64,000 nt of DNA from Chryseobacterium pennipullorum (GCF_003384725.1 NZ_QNVV01000018.1:46487-110486), one strand, 5' to 3'. Positions 17,312 through 27,007 are shown, counted from the first letter of the stretch. The notes: a model not told the origin generated them from the letters alone. A program made the numbers and translations.

Positions 17312-17331
17312 AATGTTTCACGTGAAACATT
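17312..17331. promoter_or_regulatory. parS centromere site 2
   Basis: Second perfect 20-base palindrome with core TGTTTCACGTGAAACA (17314-17329), identical to the site at 15379-15398 and about 1.9 kb away. It sits 45 bases upstream of the mnmG ATG, so ParB bound here could also affect mnmG transcription. Confidence 0.9.
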
Positions 17332-17414
17332 TTTGAAGAATGCACTCCAGATAAACTTATGTTAATGCTATAATAGAGCACTTTACATATCGGACTTTAA
17401 GCGATTATTGAATT

Positions 17415-17834
17415 TTAAAGCTTTAAATCACGGTATTTGGCTAAGTATAGATCTTCCATTCTCCGCATCTCTTTTTCCTCCTCTTCTGTCTTGTCTTTGT
17501 AGCCTGCAAGATGTAAAATTCCATGCGCTAAGACCCTTCTCAATTCTTCTTCATAATCCCGGGACAGGGTAGAGGCGTTATCAGAAATGCGCTGCAAAGA
17601 TACGAAAATCTCAGCGCTTATTGTCTTGCCTTTTACATAATCAAAAGTGATGATATCTGTATAATAATCATGTTGCAAATAATCCTGATTGATCTTCAAA
17701 AGATATTCATCATCACAGAATATATAATTGATTTCTCCTGTTTTTTTTCCTTCCGAAAGAATAAGATCTTCCAGCCATGTTTTGTAGTCTGTATTTACCG
17801 ACTCCGGTAAATTTTCGTAAAAGAACTGTATCAT
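17415..17834 (-). CDS. ybeY: Endoribonuclease/rRNA maturation factor YbeY
   Basis: The 139-residue protein is a metal-dependent RNase acting in 16S rRNA 3' maturation and ribosome quality control. The DIITFDYVKGKTISAEIF region and the metal site HGILHLAGYKDKTEEEE (about residues 107-123) are clear. The usual third ligand of HxxxHLxGxDH is His; here that position is Asp in GYKDKT, which I believe is common among Flavobacteriia. It is four bases downstream of the patatin gene, so it is co-transcribed with it. Confidence 0.92.
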   Translation of the reverse strand: MIQFFYENLPESVNTDYKTWLEDLILSEGKKTGEINYIFCDDEYLLKINQDYLQHDYYTDIITFDYVKGKTISAEIFVSLQRISDNASTLSRDYEEELRRVLAHGILHLAGYKDKTEEEEKEMRRMEDLYLAKYRDLKL

Positions 17835-17838
17835 TTTT

Positions 17839-19995
17839 TTAAAACCAGTGTCCTAAAATAACACTGAATATACCTTTTTGATTGTTTTTAAGTGAATGGC
17901 TGAAGTTTACTTTTATCTGCCCAAAAGGAGATTTATAACCTGCCGTTAATCCCAGTGAGCTATAATTTACTTTAACTGCATCTTCGAACTTGATATCGTT
18001 CGAAAGATTGGCAAAGCTGAAATTTCCACTGATAAAATAGTTTTTATTAAATTTAAACTGAACATCATTAGAAGCCAGGATAAAATTATTTGTATGAAGC
18101 TGGGCAAAATAAAATCCGCCAAAGCTTTTGAAGTTAATCACATTCTGTTCAAAAATTCCCCCCAAACGGTACTGATAGTATTGAGGAAGATGTTCGCCAA
18201 GGGTAATCCCTCCAAATAAATTCAGACGGTAAGTGAATTGCTTACCTAGCGGAATATTGACTCTCAGATCAGCTTTTACCTGGACGATCCTTTTGTCTAC
18301 TTCAGACTTTAAAAGATCCACCACCTTTCCTTCAGCGGAAAAGTAAACCCCTTTGGTAGGGAATTCCTTATCATCCTGGGTGTCGCTCTTCAAAAATATA
18401 TAAGGATTCAGAAAACGGCCATAGCGCGTGTTTTCACCGTTGATTTCGGCCTTAAAATAGTCATGGCTTATTCCGCCTCCGATAGCGAATTTATCCTTCC
18501 ATACAGACTGTATATAGGCTTCATTTCTGGCCCATTCCCATTTGTCGATGGTATTGTTGTCCACATTCTTTAGATCGAAGCTCATTCCGGAAGAATAGAT
18601 CCCAAAGCCAGGAATATATCCATTATCTATAAAGTAATTCAGATAATACCTCAGTTTGTCACCGACAATGATGTCGACGGATAGATTCGAGTTTTTAAAC
18701 AGGAGTCTTTTGGCAGAATAATTCAGAAGAAGACCTGTCTTGAAAATTTCATCATAATGCAGCCCGAATTTCAAGAAATGGCGCGCGTCATCCTCAGTAA
18801 CATAGAGCTTCAGGTAATTCGCATCATTTTCCTGAACGATATCGTAATTAATGAAGCGGTAATTGTTGGTGGCAACAAGCTTATCGATCATTTTATTGAT
18901 ACTGCCATAAGTCTGCATTGAAGGAAGACGTAATCCCATTTTCCCCAGCGTGTAGTTTTTTCCATAAATTTTGCTTCCTTCGATGGAAATACTGTCTATC
19001 TTGTATACATTTGAATAGATGGGATTGATACGCTGTCTCAGGCGGTCAAAAGGCCGTTTTGGCAGCCGATCCAGTACCTGCGTGTACTTCAGACCTTCTA
19101 CATAGCCACTGTCAAGGATTTTTTTCTTGTCATCATAACTTGTCGCTGACATGCCTTTCAGGTTAGGCTTGATATTAATGTCTGTATATTTATATTGCTT
19201 TCTGGTGTCTCTTTTGATTCCAAAATCGATTACCTGATTGAGAATGGTTATAATATTGTTCAAATCCTCTCTTTTGGAGAGATCCTGGTTAAGGTCCACC
19301 CCAATTACGATATCGATTCCTTTATCCTTTAAAGGCTTTGAAGGATAGTTGACTGTCATGGCTCCATCAATATAGATACTGTCACCTATTTTTACCGGGT
19401 CCATCAGAGAGGGAAACGCAGAGCTTGCCATAATAGACTGCACCAGATCTCCCTTTTCAAAAATCTGCATATTCCCGCTTTCCAGATTGGTTGCCACACA
19501 AAAAAACGGAATAGGCATTTTGGAAAAATCTTCGATATTGGAGACATTCTTAAAAAGTTCCTTCAGCAGGTAAACATTCCTCTGTCCCGTACTAATAGAG
19601 GAGGGAAGGTTTATTTTTCCATTTTTCAAAGGGATTGATAAAAGATATTTATCCACGGATTTATTGAAAAAGGTAGTTTCCTGTCTGGATTTAGGATCCA
19701 TGATCAGAGAATAGAAGTCCGTGTCCATGACAATTTTTTCTATTTCCTTTCCTGAATATCCGGAAGCATACAGGCCCCCTACAATGGCTCCCATACTTGT
19801 TCCGGCAATATAATCTACTTTCACTCCCAATGAATCTAATATTTTAAGTACTCCGACATGTGAAAAGCCTTTGGCACCACCGCCGGCGAGTGAAAGACCA
19901 ATTTTTGGGTTTTTCGGAATCACTAAATCTTTCTTTACCTGAGAATGAATCAAAAGTAATTGGAATACGAAGAGAAGAATCAGGAGTTTTCTCAT
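17839..19995 (-). CDS. Patatin-like phospholipase with C-terminal Omp85-type beta-barrel
   Basis: The 718-residue protein has a signal peptide (MRKLLILLFVFQLLLIHS) and then a patatin domain. This carries the oxyanion loop LAGGGAKGFSHVGVL (about residues 36-50), the nucleophile motif GTSMG (about 66-70) and the catalytic Asp in DGAMTVNYP (about 210-218), so a Ser-Asp dyad esterase is predicted. After about residue 330 a POTRA-like segment and alternating hydrophobic beta strands lead to a terminal phenylalanine (GHWF), as in outer-membrane barrels. This resembles PlpD-type Vd autotransporters and the RssA/Omp85 fusions of Bacteroidota. The lipid substrate, and whether the passenger is released, are unknown. 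It is two bases from murF-alr. Confidence 0.87.
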   Translation of the reverse strand: MRKLLILLFVFQLLLIHSQVKKDLVIPKNPKIGLSLAGGGAKGFSHVGVLKILDSLGVKVDYIAGTSMGAIVGGLYASGYSGKEIEKIVMDTDFYSLIMDPKSRQETTFFNKSVDKYLLSIPLKNGKINLPSSISTGQRNVYLLKELFKNVSNIEDFSKMPIPFFCVATNLESGNMQIFEKGDLVQSIMASSAFPSLMDPVKIGDSIYIDGAMTVNYPSKPLKDKGIDIVIGVDLNQDLSKREDLNNIITILNQVIDFGIKRDTRKQYKYTDINIKPNLKGMSATSYDDKKKILDSGYVEGLKYTQVLDRLPKRPFDRLRQRINPIYSNVYKIDSISIEGSKIYGKNYTLGKMGLRLPSMQTYGSINKMIDKLVATNNYRFINYDIVQENDANYLKLYVTEDDARHFLKFGLHYDEIFKTGLLLNYSAKRLLFKNSNLSVDIIVGDKLRYYLNYFIDNGYIPGFGIYSSGMSFDLKNVDNNTIDKWEWARNEAYIQSVWKDKFAIGGGISHDYFKAEINGENTRYGRFLNPYIFLKSDTQDDKEFPTKGVYFSAEGKVVDLLKSEVDKRIVQVKADLRVNIPLGKQFTYRLNLFGGITLGEHLPQYYQYRLGGIFEQNVINFKSFGGFYFAQLHTNNFILASNDVQFKFNKNYFISGNFSFANLSNDIKFEDAVKVNYSSLGLTAGYKSPFGQIKVNFSHSLKNNQKGIFSVILGHWF

Positions 19996-19997
19996 AG

Positions 19998-22445
19998 TTA
20001 ATCTTTTATATAAATCCGTTTCACCCGCGGTGAAATGGAGGTTAATACTTCATAGGTTATTGTTTTGCAGTAGCCTGCGAATTCTTTTAACGTGGGTTTG
20101 GCGTTGAAAACAGTCACCATATCGCCTTCTTTCACAAGGGGAATGTTGTCCACGTTGATCATCATCATATCCATACAGATATTTCCAACGATAGGGGCGA
20201 GGATCTTATTGATGCCCACATTTCCTACCTGGTTTCCGATCAGCCTTGGAATACCGTCTGCATAGCCTACAGGGATGGTCGCGATCATGGTAGGCTGTTC
20301 AGCTTTGTATTTTCTGCTGTACCCTACAGATTCTCCGGCTTTCACTGTTGATATCTGTGAAATTACGGTTTTAAAACTTACCACAGGCTGCAATTGTCTT
20401 TGTATTTCAGTGTCGGGCGATTCTCCAAGCATTCCGATCCCTATTCTTACCATATCATACTGATGATTGGTATAGCTTGTGATTCCCGATGAATTCAGAA
20501 TGTGTCTGATAGGGGAATAGCCTAACAATTCTGTAAGATACGTTGAATTTTTTTCAAAAACTTCCAGCTGTTTCATCGTAAATGCTTTTTCTTCCGGCAT
20601 ATCCGAAGAAGACAAATGGCTGAACATACTCTGAACCTTTAGATTCTTCAGACTTAAAGTTTCACTTAAACGGTCCAGTTCAGAATCTTTAAAACCAAGA
20701 CGGTGCATTCCCGTTTCCAGCTTGATATGAATAGGATATTTTTTATCATATCCTGATTTCTGTACCGCCTCATAAAAGAGATCAAGAACTCTGAAACTGT
20801 AAATTTCGGGTTCCAGATTATATTCTATGATGGTCTGATAACTGTGTTGTTCAGGGTTCATCACGATGATAGGAATGGTAATTCCTTTTTTACGAAGTTC
20901 AACACCTTCGTCTACATAAGCCACACCCAGATAATCGATATGGTGGTGCTGGAGGAACTCTGATATCTCATAACTGCCCAGGCCATAAGCATTAGCTTTT
21001 ACCATCGCCATCATTTTAGTTTCCGGCTTCAGCAGCGATTTATGATAATTGATATTATGAAGAATAGCATTGAGATTCACTTCCAGTACCGTGTCATGCT
21101 TTCTCAGTTCGAGAATATCTTTAAGTTTTTCAATTTCAAATTTTCTGGCACCTTTCAGCAGAATAATCTGATTTTCCAGTTCAGTGAGATGCTTACTGTC
21201 AATCAGTTCTCTTGTATCAATAAAAGTATAGGTTTTGGTATTGAATAATTCACTAAACTTTGAAATTTCATCACCAATGAGGAATACAGAATCAAAATGC
21301 TGCTCATTCACGAGCTCCGAAACCTCTTCATACAATTCCCTGGAGTTGGTATTTACGCCTACAATATCTGTTAACACCAGAGACTTCTTAGGTTTATTGT
21401 ATTCATTCAGAAATTGCAAAGCGGTCTTCAAAGAATCAAGATCGAGATTAAAAGAATCATTGATCACGATATTCCCTTTAATTCCTTCGATGGCTTCAAG
21501 CCTCATTTCAACGGCTTTCAAAAGGTTGATTTTTTCGACGATCTTTTTATTTTCGATGTGAAGTTCCTTTAGGACGGTAATAAGCGCCAGAGCATTGGTT
21601 AATGTTGCTTCGTCTCTCTGGTGGGCAGGAAAACTGATTTCTTCTCCAAAATAATCAACGATAATGTTTTCATCTCTGGAAATATTATTTTTTATGAAAA
21701 CCTGATTTTCTTTTTGCAGTCCGTACGAGATTAATTTTTTGTCCCCGTAAGATTCTTTTATTTTTTGGCTGACTTTAGAATTGTCTCCATTGTAAATAAT
21801 TACTTTTGAATTTTTAAAGAGTAGGATCTTTTCATCAATCAGTTCCTCTTCAGAAGAAAAGTTCGCAGCGTGGGCTGTTCCAATATGGGTAAGCAATCCG
21901 ATCTGAGGATGGAAAATATTTTCAAGTTTTTCCATTTCGTCCGGCTTCGAGATACCGACTTCAAAAATTCCAAGGGTGTGCGAATGGCTGATCTGAAGAA
22001 GAGAAAGCGGGAGACCGATCTGAGAATTAAAACTTTTCGGACTCTTTACTGTAGGAAATTCATTCCACAGGCATTGATAGAGCCATTCCTTCAAAATAGT
22101 CTTTCCATTGCTTCCCGTAATTCCAATTGATTGCAAATGGGAATTTTCGAAGTGGTATTTGGCGAGTTTTTGGAGAAATTCCACAGAATTGTCAACAAGG
22201 ATCCAGGTGATATCTTCAAAATCAGGATACTGGTGCTCGGAGATAATCACTTTAATTCCTCTGTCAATTGCAGATTCAATAAATTTTTCACCGGAATTTT
22301 TATGAGTATTGATAGCGATGAAGGCCGTATTTTTTATTGAATAAATAATCCTGCTGTCATAGGCGATATTTTTAATCGTAAGACTTCCGTCTCCAATAAC
22401 CTGTGCATTGGTGATTTCTGCAATGTGTTGTACTGTGTAGTTCAT
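19998..22445 (-). CDS. murF-alr: Bifunctional MurF / alanine racemase
   Basis: The 815-residue fusion joins two wall-precursor enzymes. The N-terminal half is UDP-MurNAc-tripeptide:D-Ala-D-Ala ligase: MNYTVQHIAEITNAQ start, ATP loop GITGSNGKT (about residues 107-115), GTAHAANFSSEE and the NDSFNLDLDSL substrate loop. The C-terminal half is alanine racemase. It starts at VLEVNLNAILHNI (about 455) and has the PLP lysine in MVKANAYGLG, HRLGF, and IGNICMDMMMINVD near the end. It therefore makes D-Ala and also attaches D-Ala-D-Ala. This fusion is known in Bacteroidota. The ATG used gives the normal MurF start and trims 17 hydrophobic upstream residues. Confidence 0.95.
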   Translation of the reverse strand: MNYTVQHIAEITNAQVIGDGSLTIKNIAYDSRIIYSIKNTAFIAINTHKNSGEKFIESAIDRGIKVIISEHQYPDFEDITWILVDNSVEFLQKLAKYHFENSHLQSIGITGSNGKTILKEWLYQCLWNEFPTVKSPKSFNSQIGLPLSLLQISHSHTLGIFEVGISKPDEMEKLENIFHPQIGLLTHIGTAHAANFSSEEELIDEKILLFKNSKVIIYNGDNSKVSQKIKESYGDKKLISYGLQKENQVFIKNNISRDENIIVDYFGEEISFPAHQRDEATLTNALALITVLKELHIENKKIVEKINLLKAVEMRLEAIEGIKGNIVINDSFNLDLDSLKTALQFLNEYNKPKKSLVLTDIVGVNTNSRELYEEVSELVNEQHFDSVFLIGDEISKFSELFNTKTYTFIDTRELIDSKHLTELENQIILLKGARKFEIEKLKDILELRKHDTVLEVNLNAILHNINYHKSLLKPETKMMAMVKANAYGLGSYEISEFLQHHHIDYLGVAYVDEGVELRKKGITIPIIVMNPEQHSYQTIIEYNLEPEIYSFRVLDLFYEAVQKSGYDKKYPIHIKLETGMHRLGFKDSELDRLSETLSLKNLKVQSMFSHLSSSDMPEEKAFTMKQLEVFEKNSTYLTELLGYSPIRHILNSSGITSYTNHQYDMVRIGIGMLGESPDTEIQRQLQPVVSFKTVISQISTVKAGESVGYSRKYKAEQPTMIATIPVGYADGIPRLIGNQVGNVGINKILAPIVGNICMDMMMINVDNIPLVKEGDMVTVFNAKPTLKEFAGYCKTITYEVLTSISPRVKRIYIKD

Positions 22446-22625
22446 TGGTACCCTTTCTGCTTTATTTAAGGCGAAATTGCAAAAAGGTAAAATCACAAAA
22501 GGGAAGAGCTTACGTTTAAGCTGATGATTCTTTAAAAGATCTTACAATATTGCTTTTTCTTTTTTTACTTATTGTTTATTTATGGGCTGTATGTTTTTTG
22601 GTTTCCATTCAGCCGGTTTGCCGGT

Positions 22626-23213
22626 TTATTTTCGCTTTGAAAGCACTTCATCAATAAAAACCCTGCGGCTTACCGCTTCATAACTTTCTGTTTCTCCCAG
22701 TTCAACAAGGTCTGCTCCCTGGGAAGTTCTCATGGAATAATTGGCAAGATTACCTGTTCTCTTACAAATAGCATGCACTTTTGTAACATACTCGGCGGTC
22801 GCCATCAGATTGGGCATTGGTCCGAAAGGTCGTCCCAGAAAATCCATATCTAATCCTGCAATTACCACCCGTACGCCACTATTGGCAAGCTGATTGGCCA
22901 CATCTACAATGCTTTCATCAAAAAACTGTGCTTCATCAATGGCTACGACATCGCAATTGGAAGCCAGCAGAAGAATTTCATTTGGATTTTCTACTGCGGT
23001 ACTGCGTATTTTATTCTGATTGTGTGAAACCACATCCTCTTCGGAATACCGGATATCCAGTTTCGGTTTAAAAATTTCCACGTTTTGCCCTGCCATTTCT
23101 GCTCTTCGTAGTCTCCGGATCAGCTCCTCGGTTTTTCCTGAAAACATAGAACCACAAATCACTTCCATCCAACCACTTTGTTTGGAATGATTAATTGTAT
23201 TTTCTAAAAACAT
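22626..23213 (-). CDS. tdk: Thymidine kinase
   Basis: The 195-residue protein is a type II thymidine kinase that salvages thymidine to dTMP with ATP. The P-loop is GSMFSGKTEEL (about residues 21-31), the Walker-B-like segment is VVAIDEAQFFDE (about 88-99), and the lasso region has AGLDMDFLGRPFGPMP. The zinc ribbon usual in type II enzymes is reduced: only one Cys is seen in VHAICKRTGNLANYSMR. It is divergent from the acidic protein gene at 23275. Confidence 0.94.
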   Translation of the reverse strand: MFLENTINHSKQSGWMEVICGSMFSGKTEELIRRLRRAEMAGQNVEIFKPKLDIRYSEEDVVSHNQNKIRSTAVENPNEILLLASNCDVVAIDEAQFFDESIVDVANQLANSGVRVVIAGLDMDFLGRPFGPMPNLMATAEYVTKVHAICKRTGNLANYSMRTSQGADLVELGETESYEAVSRRVFIDEVLSKRK

Positions 23214-23242
23214 TTGTTAAATTAGCCGTATATTTTTAACAT

Positions 23243-23250
23243 CAAAAGTA
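23243..23250 (-). promoter_or_regulatory. Possible tdk -7 promoter box
   Basis: On the minus strand this reads TACTTTTG, matching TANNTTTG, 29 bases before the tdk ATG in the 61-base divergent gap. No clear TTG partner is seen at normal spacing. Confidence 0.4.
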
Positions 23251-23274
23251 AGCAATTTTAATAAGAATCTTATT

Positions 23275-24756
23275 ATGCAGAATATCCAAGATTTAAAGGA
23301 AAAGATTTTTTTTGAATCCAAGAATATCATTGATAATCTGGACAAAATAAATAACGTAGACGAATTACTTTCCAAGCAAGATCTTGTAGATGAGCTTGCT
23401 AACAGGATTTCTTTTCTGAAACTGCTGGAAAAAAATATTGAATATTTCGTAGCAGACCAGCCCGTACAGCATTTTGAAAAGTATCCGGCATCGTTTTCTT
23501 CCGGTGAGTCCGAATATCATGATTCAGGAAATGAAGTAACAGAAGAAGAAGCCATCTTTAACAATGAGCTGAACGAAATTGATGAAAATGAAAACTTTGC
23601 TGATGAATCCAGAGAAGAGGAGGCTGTTTTCAGTCACCAGCTTGATGATATTATTGAAAATGAGTTCCATGAAAATATAGTCAGTTTCGCTGAACAGAAT
23701 GAAGCTGAAAGTAAGATAGAAAACTCTTCTCCAAATGGAGTTACAGAAGAGGAAGCTGTCTTCAACAACCAATTGAACGAAATTGAAGAAGAAGAAGATG
23801 CTATCAACCGGGGCGGGGTCTTCAGCTTTGTGGATGAAGAAAAAATTCTTGCCGATGCAGAACCTGATTCAAGCGAAGATATTAATGAAGAGATGTTCCA
23901 TAATGACGTAACGGAAGAAGAGGCTGTATTCAACAATCAACTGAATGAGATCGATGATGATGAGACTGAAAGTACCGAACCGGAAGGCAAAAGGGATACT
24001 GATTTTGCAGCAACAAATGCTGCTCCGGAAAGTATGGTAACTGAAACGATCCCAAGTATTTTTGATACCGAAATGCTGGACGATGAAATTCTGATTGAAG
24101 AAAATGAAGAACCGTTTATCTCTTCAAATGTATCCCTGGAACAGGGAGAAATGGCTACTGACACGTCTAATGTAGAAAACATTCTGAACGATATAAAAAA
24201 TGACCACGCAGGGGAAGAGCTGAAGGAAGAACGTATCCTTGCGGAAGTCTATGACAGACGAAAGATTGTTGAGATCGACAAGCCTGCTGCCGAAACAGAA
24301 AAACATCCTTCTGATCTAAGCTTTGAAGATCTGGAAGCCTATAATCAGGAGAAAAAAATAAAATTAGCCAATATCAAAGGATTAAAGGCCGTACAGTCGC
24401 TTTTTGATGATGATCCACTGGAACGAGAGGTTATCAAAGAAAAAGAAACATCGGACCCGGTCGCTAAAGACGAGACGGGAAGCATCCTGAAATCCAATAT
24501 TCCTACCCATCTTATGGAAGCTGAAAAGCAAAAACCTGAATTCAGGCTGGATCTGAATGATAAAATTGCTTTTTCAAAAATGTTGTTTGAAGGAAGCCAG
24601 ACTGATCTGAATGATACGGTAGCGATGCTGAACCATTTTAAAACACTGGAAGAAGCTAAAGAATATCTGAGTGACCTGTATTATGAAAGAAAATGGAGCA
24701 AGGTGGACGAATATGCGCAAAGACTTTGGATATTGGTGGAAAATAAATTCTTATAA
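23275..24756 (+). CDS. Acidic repeat-containing protein of unknown function
   Basis: I do not recognise a named family for this 493-residue, strongly acidic protein. The N-terminus (about 1-65) is helical and leucine-rich. The middle holds four copies of a short acidic motif of the type VTEEEAVFNNQLNEI (near residues 84, 118, 156 and 213), separated by disordered Glu/Asp/Ser-rich linkers. The C-terminal 75 residues, starting FRLDLNDKIAFSKMLF and including DLNDTVAMLNHF and LYYERKWSKVDEYAQRLW, look folded and helical. No signal peptide or membrane segment is present, so it is probably cytoplasmic. The stop is two bases before the rsmI start, suggesting shared transcription. Confidence 0.75.
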   Translation: MQNIQDLKEKIFFESKNIIDNLDKINNVDELLSKQDLVDELANRISFLKLLEKNIEYFVADQPVQHFEKYPASFSSGESEYHDSGNEVTEEEAIFNNELNEIDENENFADESREEEAVFSHQLDDIIENEFHENIVSFAEQNEAESKIENSSPNGVTEEEAVFNNQLNEIEEEEDAINRGGVFSFVDEEKILADAEPDSSEDINEEMFHNDVTEEEAVFNNQLNEIDDDETESTEPEGKRDTDFAATNAAPESMVTETIPSIFDTEMLDDEILIEENEEPFISSNVSLEQGEMATDTSNVENILNDIKNDHAGEELKEERILAEVYDRRKIVEIDKPAAETEKHPSDLSFEDLEAYNQEKKIKLANIKGLKAVQSLFDDDPLEREVIKEKETSDPVAKDETGSILKSNIPTHLMEAEKQKPEFRLDLNDKIAFSKMLFEGSQTDLNDTVAMLNHFKTLEEAKEYLSDLYYERKWSKVDEYAQRLWILVENKFL

Positions 24757-24758
24757 TT

Positions 24759-25433
24759 TTGAGCGGAATCTTATATTTTGTTCCCACGCCCGTTGGGAAC
24801 CTGGAAGACATGACTTTCAGGGCAGTGAATGTCCTGAAAGAGGTCGATTACATTTTATGTGAAGACACCAGAACCTCAGGAATACTTTTAAAGCATTTTG
24901 AAATCTCAAAGCCTTTAAAATCCTATCATTTACACAATGAACATCAGGCGACCGAGAAAGTAATTACCGACCTTAAAAACGGTCAGAATATTGCCATTAT
25001 TACCGATGCGGGAACTCCTGGAATTTCAGATCCCGGTTACTTACTGGCCAAAGCAGGTGCAGATAACAATATAGAAATGATCTGCCTTCCGGGAGCAACA
25101 GCATTGATTCCCGCTTTAGTCGTTTCCGGGCTTCCCAATAATGAGTTTTTATTTGCCGGATTTTTACCCCAGAAAAAAGGAAGACAGACCAAGCTGAAGC
25201 AGCTTGCTGAGGAAAAGAAAACAATTGTTCTGTACGAAAGTCCCCATAAAATCAATACCACCCTGGAACAAATCAGGGAGTTTTTTGGTGAAAATACCAA
25301 AGCAAGCTTAAGCCGTGAAATCTCTAAAAAATTTGAGGAGACGAAGCGGGGGACCATCAGCGAATTAATTGAATTTTCCAAGAGTAAAACTTTAAAAGGG
25401 GAGATTGTTCTCATCGTCAATAATTCTATTTAA
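24759..25433 (+). CDS. rsmI: 16S rRNA 2'-O-ribose C1402 methyltransferase RsmI
   Basis: The 224-residue protein belongs to the tetrapyrrole methylase fold and 2'-O-methylates C1402 of 16S rRNA using S-adenosylmethionine. Family signatures are YFVPTPVGNLEDMTFRA (about residues 6-22), CEDTRTSG, ITDAGTPGISDPG (about 81-93), LPGATALIPALV and YESPHKI. The start codon is TTG. It is chosen because it gives the expected distance to the P-T-P-V-G-N-L motif and no ATG lies nearby. It is shorter than the E. coli protein because the C-terminal extension is absent, as in other Bacteroidota. The gap to the preceding gene is two bases. Confidence 0.94.
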   Translation: MSGILYFVPTPVGNLEDMTFRAVNVLKEVDYILCEDTRTSGILLKHFEISKPLKSYHLHNEHQATEKVITDLKNGQNIAIITDAGTPGISDPGYLLAKAGADNNIEMICLPGATALIPALVVSGLPNNEFLFAGFLPQKKGRQTKLKQLAEEKKTIVLYESPHKINTTLEQIREFFGENTKASLSREISKKFEETKRGTISELIEFSKSKTLKGEIVLIVNNSI

Positions 25434-25441
25434 ATTTCTCA

Positions 25442-26965
25442 TTGAAAAAACTAATTTTTGTCTTGTGTTCTGCTGTTTGTATGTCACAAACCAACCAGTA
25501 CACAAAAGTTCTTCTATCCAAAAAAACAGGGAAGGAGATCAGCTCATATTCTGACGGATTTGGAACGGCGTATGACCCTGTTTCCAAAAAGCAGGGAATT
25601 GTAGATGCCCAGGGAAATATAACTTTTGAGTCTCCCTATAAAGGTGGAGTTTCCCATATATTCAAAGACAGGTTTATCCTGTATTCTGAAGAGGGAAATA
25701 GAAGGAAATCTGCAATTATTGACGAAAAAGGCAATGAATTGATTCCTTTGGATTACCATGATTTCAATACCCCATGGTGGAGTAAGGAACGTATTATCTG
25801 TTCCAGGCAGAATACTGAAGCGGTATATGATTTTCAGGGAAAGCTGATTATCCCGGATTCTGACAAGATCCGCTTTGCAGGAAAGGCTACCTTCTTTGTA
25901 CTGAAAGATAAAAAGTGGAGGCTGTATGACCTTAATGGACAACTGGTCAGTAACAGAGAATTTAAAAAGGATTACAGCTTTGAAAATGGCAGGGCTCTGA
26001 TTACCAATGAGCAGGATCAAAGTGAGATCATTGGTGAAGACGGACAGACCCTGCATGTGTTTTCAAAGAATGTGACAGATATAAATGCATATCCTTATCT
26101 GATTACTCAAAATAAAGCTACAGGAAAATATGGCCTTATGGATGCCGGTGATCATATGATTGCGGAAGAAATCTATCATGAAATAACCCCGGAGTATTTT
26201 GGTAAAAAGGAGTATGTTTACCTGAGAAAGAATAATAAAACAACCGTTTTCTGTAAAAAAGACCAAAAACTATATCCCAGCGGCTTTAAATATTTAAATC
26301 CTGTAGCCGAAAACCTTTTCAGGGTATACAGTGGTCAGTCTGACAAATCAGGAGTCGCCGATCTTCAGGGAAATATAATTCTCCCTCTGGAATATGAAGT
26401 GATTAAAGACTTTATCATTTCCGGAAAAGAATGTATTTATCTTAAAAAAGGAAATGAGGAAAAACTTTTGAATCAGGACCTCAAAAATATGCTGAACGAA
26501 GGGGATCAGATCGTGGGAGTTTATCCTGAAAATGTTATGATCCAGAGAAATGGTTTGTATTACAGATTTTCAGTAATCGATCAGTCTGCGATAGAGCTTA
26601 AGGGCATTACACTGGTGAAAAAACAGACGGTGGATTCTTTTAATTTTCTTAATGTGTATTCAAAGCCGATGGTCTGCATGAACAGTGATCATCTTTATGG
26701 GATAATAGATGCAAAAGGTACGGAAATTGTACCGTTTGCGTACGAAGATATTGTTGCATTTGACAACTTTGAAAATGAAATCATCGTTAAAAAAGACGAT
26801 AAATATGGTGTTTTAAATTATCAGAATGAACCTTTAGCAGAGGTGATGTATGATAAATATTTTTGGATGAAGGAAGTTTTGAAATTGAGTAAGGATAAAA
26901 AAACAGACTATATTTATTTCACCAGATTTAGAAATGAAGAAGGTAAAAATGCAGTAAAACGATAA
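25442..26965 (+). CDS. Secreted WG-repeat protein
   Basis: The 507-residue protein starts at a TTG codon with a signal peptide (MKKLIFVLCSAVCMSQ). It then contains many WG-type beta repeats of the pattern YG-(L/I/V)-x-D-x-x-G-x-x-(I/L)-(I/V)-P-x-x-Y. Clear copies are GVADLQGNIILPLEYEVI, YGIIDAKGTEIVPFAYEDI and YGLMDAGDHMIAEEIYHEI. WG repeats are common in exported Bacteroidota proteins, and their molecular role is not settled. It follows rsmI by eight bases, so it may be in the same transcript. No catalytic motif is visible. Confidence 0.82.
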   Translation: MKKLIFVLCSAVCMSQTNQYTKVLLSKKTGKEISSYSDGFGTAYDPVSKKQGIVDAQGNITFESPYKGGVSHIFKDRFILYSEEGNRRKSAIIDEKGNELIPLDYHDFNTPWWSKERIICSRQNTEAVYDFQGKLIIPDSDKIRFAGKATFFVLKDKKWRLYDLNGQLVSNREFKKDYSFENGRALITNEQDQSEIIGEDGQTLHVFSKNVTDINAYPYLITQNKATGKYGLMDAGDHMIAEEIYHEITPEYFGKKEYVYLRKNNKTTVFCKKDQKLYPSGFKYLNPVAENLFRVYSGQSDKSGVADLQGNIILPLEYEVIKDFIISGKECIYLKKGNEEKLLNQDLKNMLNEGDQIVGVYPENVMIQRNGLYYRFSVIDQSAIELKGITLVKKQTVDSFNFLNVYSKPMVCMNSDHLYGIIDAKGTEIVPFAYEDIVAFDNFENEIIVKKDDKYGVLNYQNEPLAEVMYDKYFWMKEVLKLSKDKKTDYIYFTRFRNEEGKNAVKR

Positions 26966-27007
26966 AAAAATAACAAAAAAGGTTAGTATTTTCATGTTTT
27001 CAATGGG

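Noticed and set aside
23530..23950. CRISPR-like or mobile repeat in the acidic gene
   Set aside because: The repeats are in-frame coding units with variable spacing and sequence, i.e. protein repeats rather than a CRISPR array.
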